Source of the DNA: JACJVV01 sp964581515
Lineage (GTDB): Archaea; Nanobdellota; Nanobdellia; Woesearchaeales; JACJVV01
DNA length: 8,138 nucleotides
Assembly (NCBI GenBank): GCA_964581515.1
Contig: CAZOOV010000018.1
Coordinates: 1-8,138 of the forward strand
Direction: 5' to 3'
Of the stretch, positions 7,139-8,138 are shown in pieces. Every line of letters begins with the position of its first letter. Positions within the stretch are counted from its first letter, which is position 1. The translations under genes were made by a program, and so were the position numbers. The notes beneath the pieces are model-generated. The model worked only from the letters and a program-made list of their open reading frames with translations, searched no databases and had not been told where the DNA came from.

Positions 7139-7867
7139 ATGAGAATAATCGTGTTTAATGGAAGTCCAAAAGGAGAAAAGAGTAGGACAAATAAGATTGT
7201 TAAAGAAGTCCTTAAAGGATCCAAAGAGAATGGCGCAGATATTGAGAATATATTCTTATCTGAAAAAGATGTTAAAGAATGTGATGGCTGTCTTAGATGT
7301 TGGTATAGTACAAAAGGAAAATGCATCTTTGAAGATGATGTTGAGAATTTAATAATGAAAATGGGGATTGCAGATATCATAATATTTGCCACGCCATTAC
7401 ATTGTGATAATATAAGCTCTCTATTGCTAAAATTTTTAGAAAGGACAATATGGTTAATGAATCCAAAGATGGAAAAAGATAAGAATGGAGAGTGCATACA
7501 TAATTGCAGATTCAACAACTACAAAAAAAGGCCAAAGATGGTTATTATCTCAAATAGCGGGTATCCAGAATATGAGCAGTTTCAAGTAGTAAGTCTACTG
7601 TTCAAGAGAGTGGCAAGGAATTTTTGCGGAGAAATTGTTGGAGAGATTTATCTACCAGGTGGACAATTATTATTAACTAAAGAAAAGAGATTTAAAGAAA
7701 AGTTAAATAGATATAAAAAGATTCTAAGAAGAGTAGGAGAAGAACTTGCCAGAGATATGATCATATCTAAAGATACTTCCATTGCATTAAAAACCCCATT
7801 ATTCAATATAGACGAACATATTAAGGAATCAAATAATGTTTATCAAGAATTTCTAAATGAAGAATAA
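7139..7867 (+). CDS. Isf-like flavodoxin-fold NAD(P)H/FMN oxidoreductase with 4-Cys cluster motif
   Basis: This 242-residue protein belongs to the NADPH-dependent FMN reductase/iron-sulfur flavoprotein superfamily. It begins with a beta strand and FMN phosphate loop, IIVFNGSPKGEKSRT (3-17). Next comes CDGCLRCW...C with Cys48, Cys51, Cys54 and Cys62, spacing C-X2-C-X2-C-X7-C, then EDDVENL (65-71) and ADIIIFATPLHCDNIS (78-93), the usual flavin-contact loop. The spacing fits the compact motif that binds a [4Fe-4S] cluster in methanogen and clostridial Isf, but related reductases keep similar cysteines without a proven cluster. The start 1 nt after the PPTase stop, with a good ribosome-binding site, places it in the operon. 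It could reduce the synthase product or supply electrons to another step, since no enoylreductase domain is visible in the synthase. That link is inference. The family call is strong, the substrate is unknown. Confidence 0.85.
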   Translation: MRIIVFNGSPKGEKSRTNKIVKEVLKGSKENGADIENIFLSEKDVKECDGCLRCWYSTKGKCIFEDDVENLIMKMGIADIIIFATPLHCDNISSLLLKFLERTIWLMNPKMEKDKNGECIHNCRFNNYKKRPKMVIISNSGYPEYEQFQVVSLLFKRVARNFCGEIVGEIYLPGGQLLLTKEKRFKEKLNRYKKILRRVGEELARDMIISKDTSIALKTPLFNIDEHIKESNNVYQEFLNEE

Positions 7868-7870
7868 ATT

Positions 7871-7887
7871 TAAGAATATCTTATTTT
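7871..7887 (+). terminator. Possible weak terminator hairpin between the convergent genes
   Basis: TAAGA-ATA-TCTTA forms a 5-bp, three-base-loop hairpin directly after the flavoprotein stop and is followed by TTTT. The stem is AT-only apart from one G-C pair, so it is weak. If the host is an archaeon, the T-run itself may be the signal. It overlaps the stop of the opposite gene. Confidence 0.22.
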
Positions 7888-8138
7888 ACTTCTAGTTCAT
7901 ACACAACAGTCTTCATCCCGTCAGGTCTTTTTCCAGGATCATCATACTCATCTGCTTTCTTAAAGCCGAACTTATATGCCAGATGTTCTGCTACAGCATT
8001 ACCTGTCCAGGAATCTACTTTGATCTTCTTGGGATTATACCTTTCCTTTACAAAATCAATTGAATATTTATATAACATGGATCCAAGTCCTTTTCCAGCA
8101 TAAGATGGATCAACTGCAAATGTTGAAAACTCAGCTAC
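7881..8138 (-). CDS. GNAT-family N-acetyltransferase, C-terminal part (5' end beyond window)
   Basis: On the minus strand a frame is open from the window edge (8138) to the stop at 7881-7883, giving 85 residues. An ATG at 8076-8078 exists but is probably internal, because the 20 codons before it encode the core of the acetyl-CoA site: AEFSTFAVDPSYAGKGLGS. This is GNAT motif A (beta-4 and the pyrophosphate loop), with Ala at the position where Arg or Gln is usual in R/Q-x-x-G-x-G. The later part, VDSWTGNAVAEHLAYKFGFKKADEY, is motif B, with the Asn and the Y-x-x-x-GF pattern common to these enzymes. The substrate cannot be told; small-molecule, antibiotic or protein N-terminal acetylation are all possible. 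The gene is convergent with the synthase operon, 13 nt away, and is probably not part of it. Confidence 0.8.
   Translation of the reverse strand, partial: VAEFSTFAVDPSYAGKGLGSMLYKYSIDFVKERYNPKKIKVDSWTGNAVAEHLAYKFGFKKADEYDDPGKRPDGMKTVVYELEVK

Noticed and set aside
7132..7518. 128-codon open frame on the minus strand, opposite the flavoprotein gene.
   Set aside because: It lies fully antisense to a clearly recognisable flavodoxin-fold gene, shows no family motif and is explained by the codon bias of the plus strand.
8076..8078. ATG on the minus strand as the start of a 65-residue protein.
   Set aside because: The 20 codons upstream to the window edge continue the GNAT acetyl-CoA binding motif without a stop, so this ATG is internal to a longer gene.

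Overview
This window is AT-rich, roughly one third G+C by eye. Arginine is written mostly as AGA/AGG and isoleucine often as ATA. Some starts have a Shine-Dalgarno-like sequence and others have none. This suggests an AT-rich, probably anaerobic and uncultivated prokaryote: an archaeon of the DPANN kind, a clostridium-like bacterium or a candidate-phylum bacterium. The sequence has no rRNA or other decisive marker, so the domain of life stays open.

Layout: five plus-strand genes are packed end to end and look like one operon that enters from the left edge. They are (1) the 3' part of a multi-pass membrane acyltransferase of the HGSNAT/DUF1624 type (2-1054); (2) a ketosynthase protein with an intact KS followed by a shortened, catalytically dead second KS-like region (1055-3109); (3) an 1155-residue AT-ACP-KR-DH multidomain protein (3096-6563); (4) a Sfp-type 4'-phosphopantetheinyl transferase (6565-7137); and (5) an Isf-like flavoprotein reductase with a four-cysteine cluster motif (7139-7867). 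Junctions are 0, -14, +1 and +1 nt. A convergent minus-strand gene, the C-terminal part of a GNAT acetyltransferase, follows after 13 nt and runs off the right edge.

Together, genes 2-4 form a split iterative type I polyketide/fatty-acid synthase. Its domain order, KS-(pseudoKS)-AT-ACP-KR-DH-PPTase, resembles enediyne-type PKSE and the Pfa/Hgl PUFA and glycolipid synthases, but it is spread over three proteins. It has a single ACP and no recognisable enoylreductase or thioesterase domain. A plausible model is that the PPTase activates the ACP, KS and AT extend a malonyl-derived chain, KR and DH make an unsaturated or polyene chain, the flavoprotein may adjust its redox state, and the membrane acyltransferase may move the acyl group onto an acceptor. 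The domain assignments are well supported by motifs. The product and the roles of the two flanking enzymes are inference.
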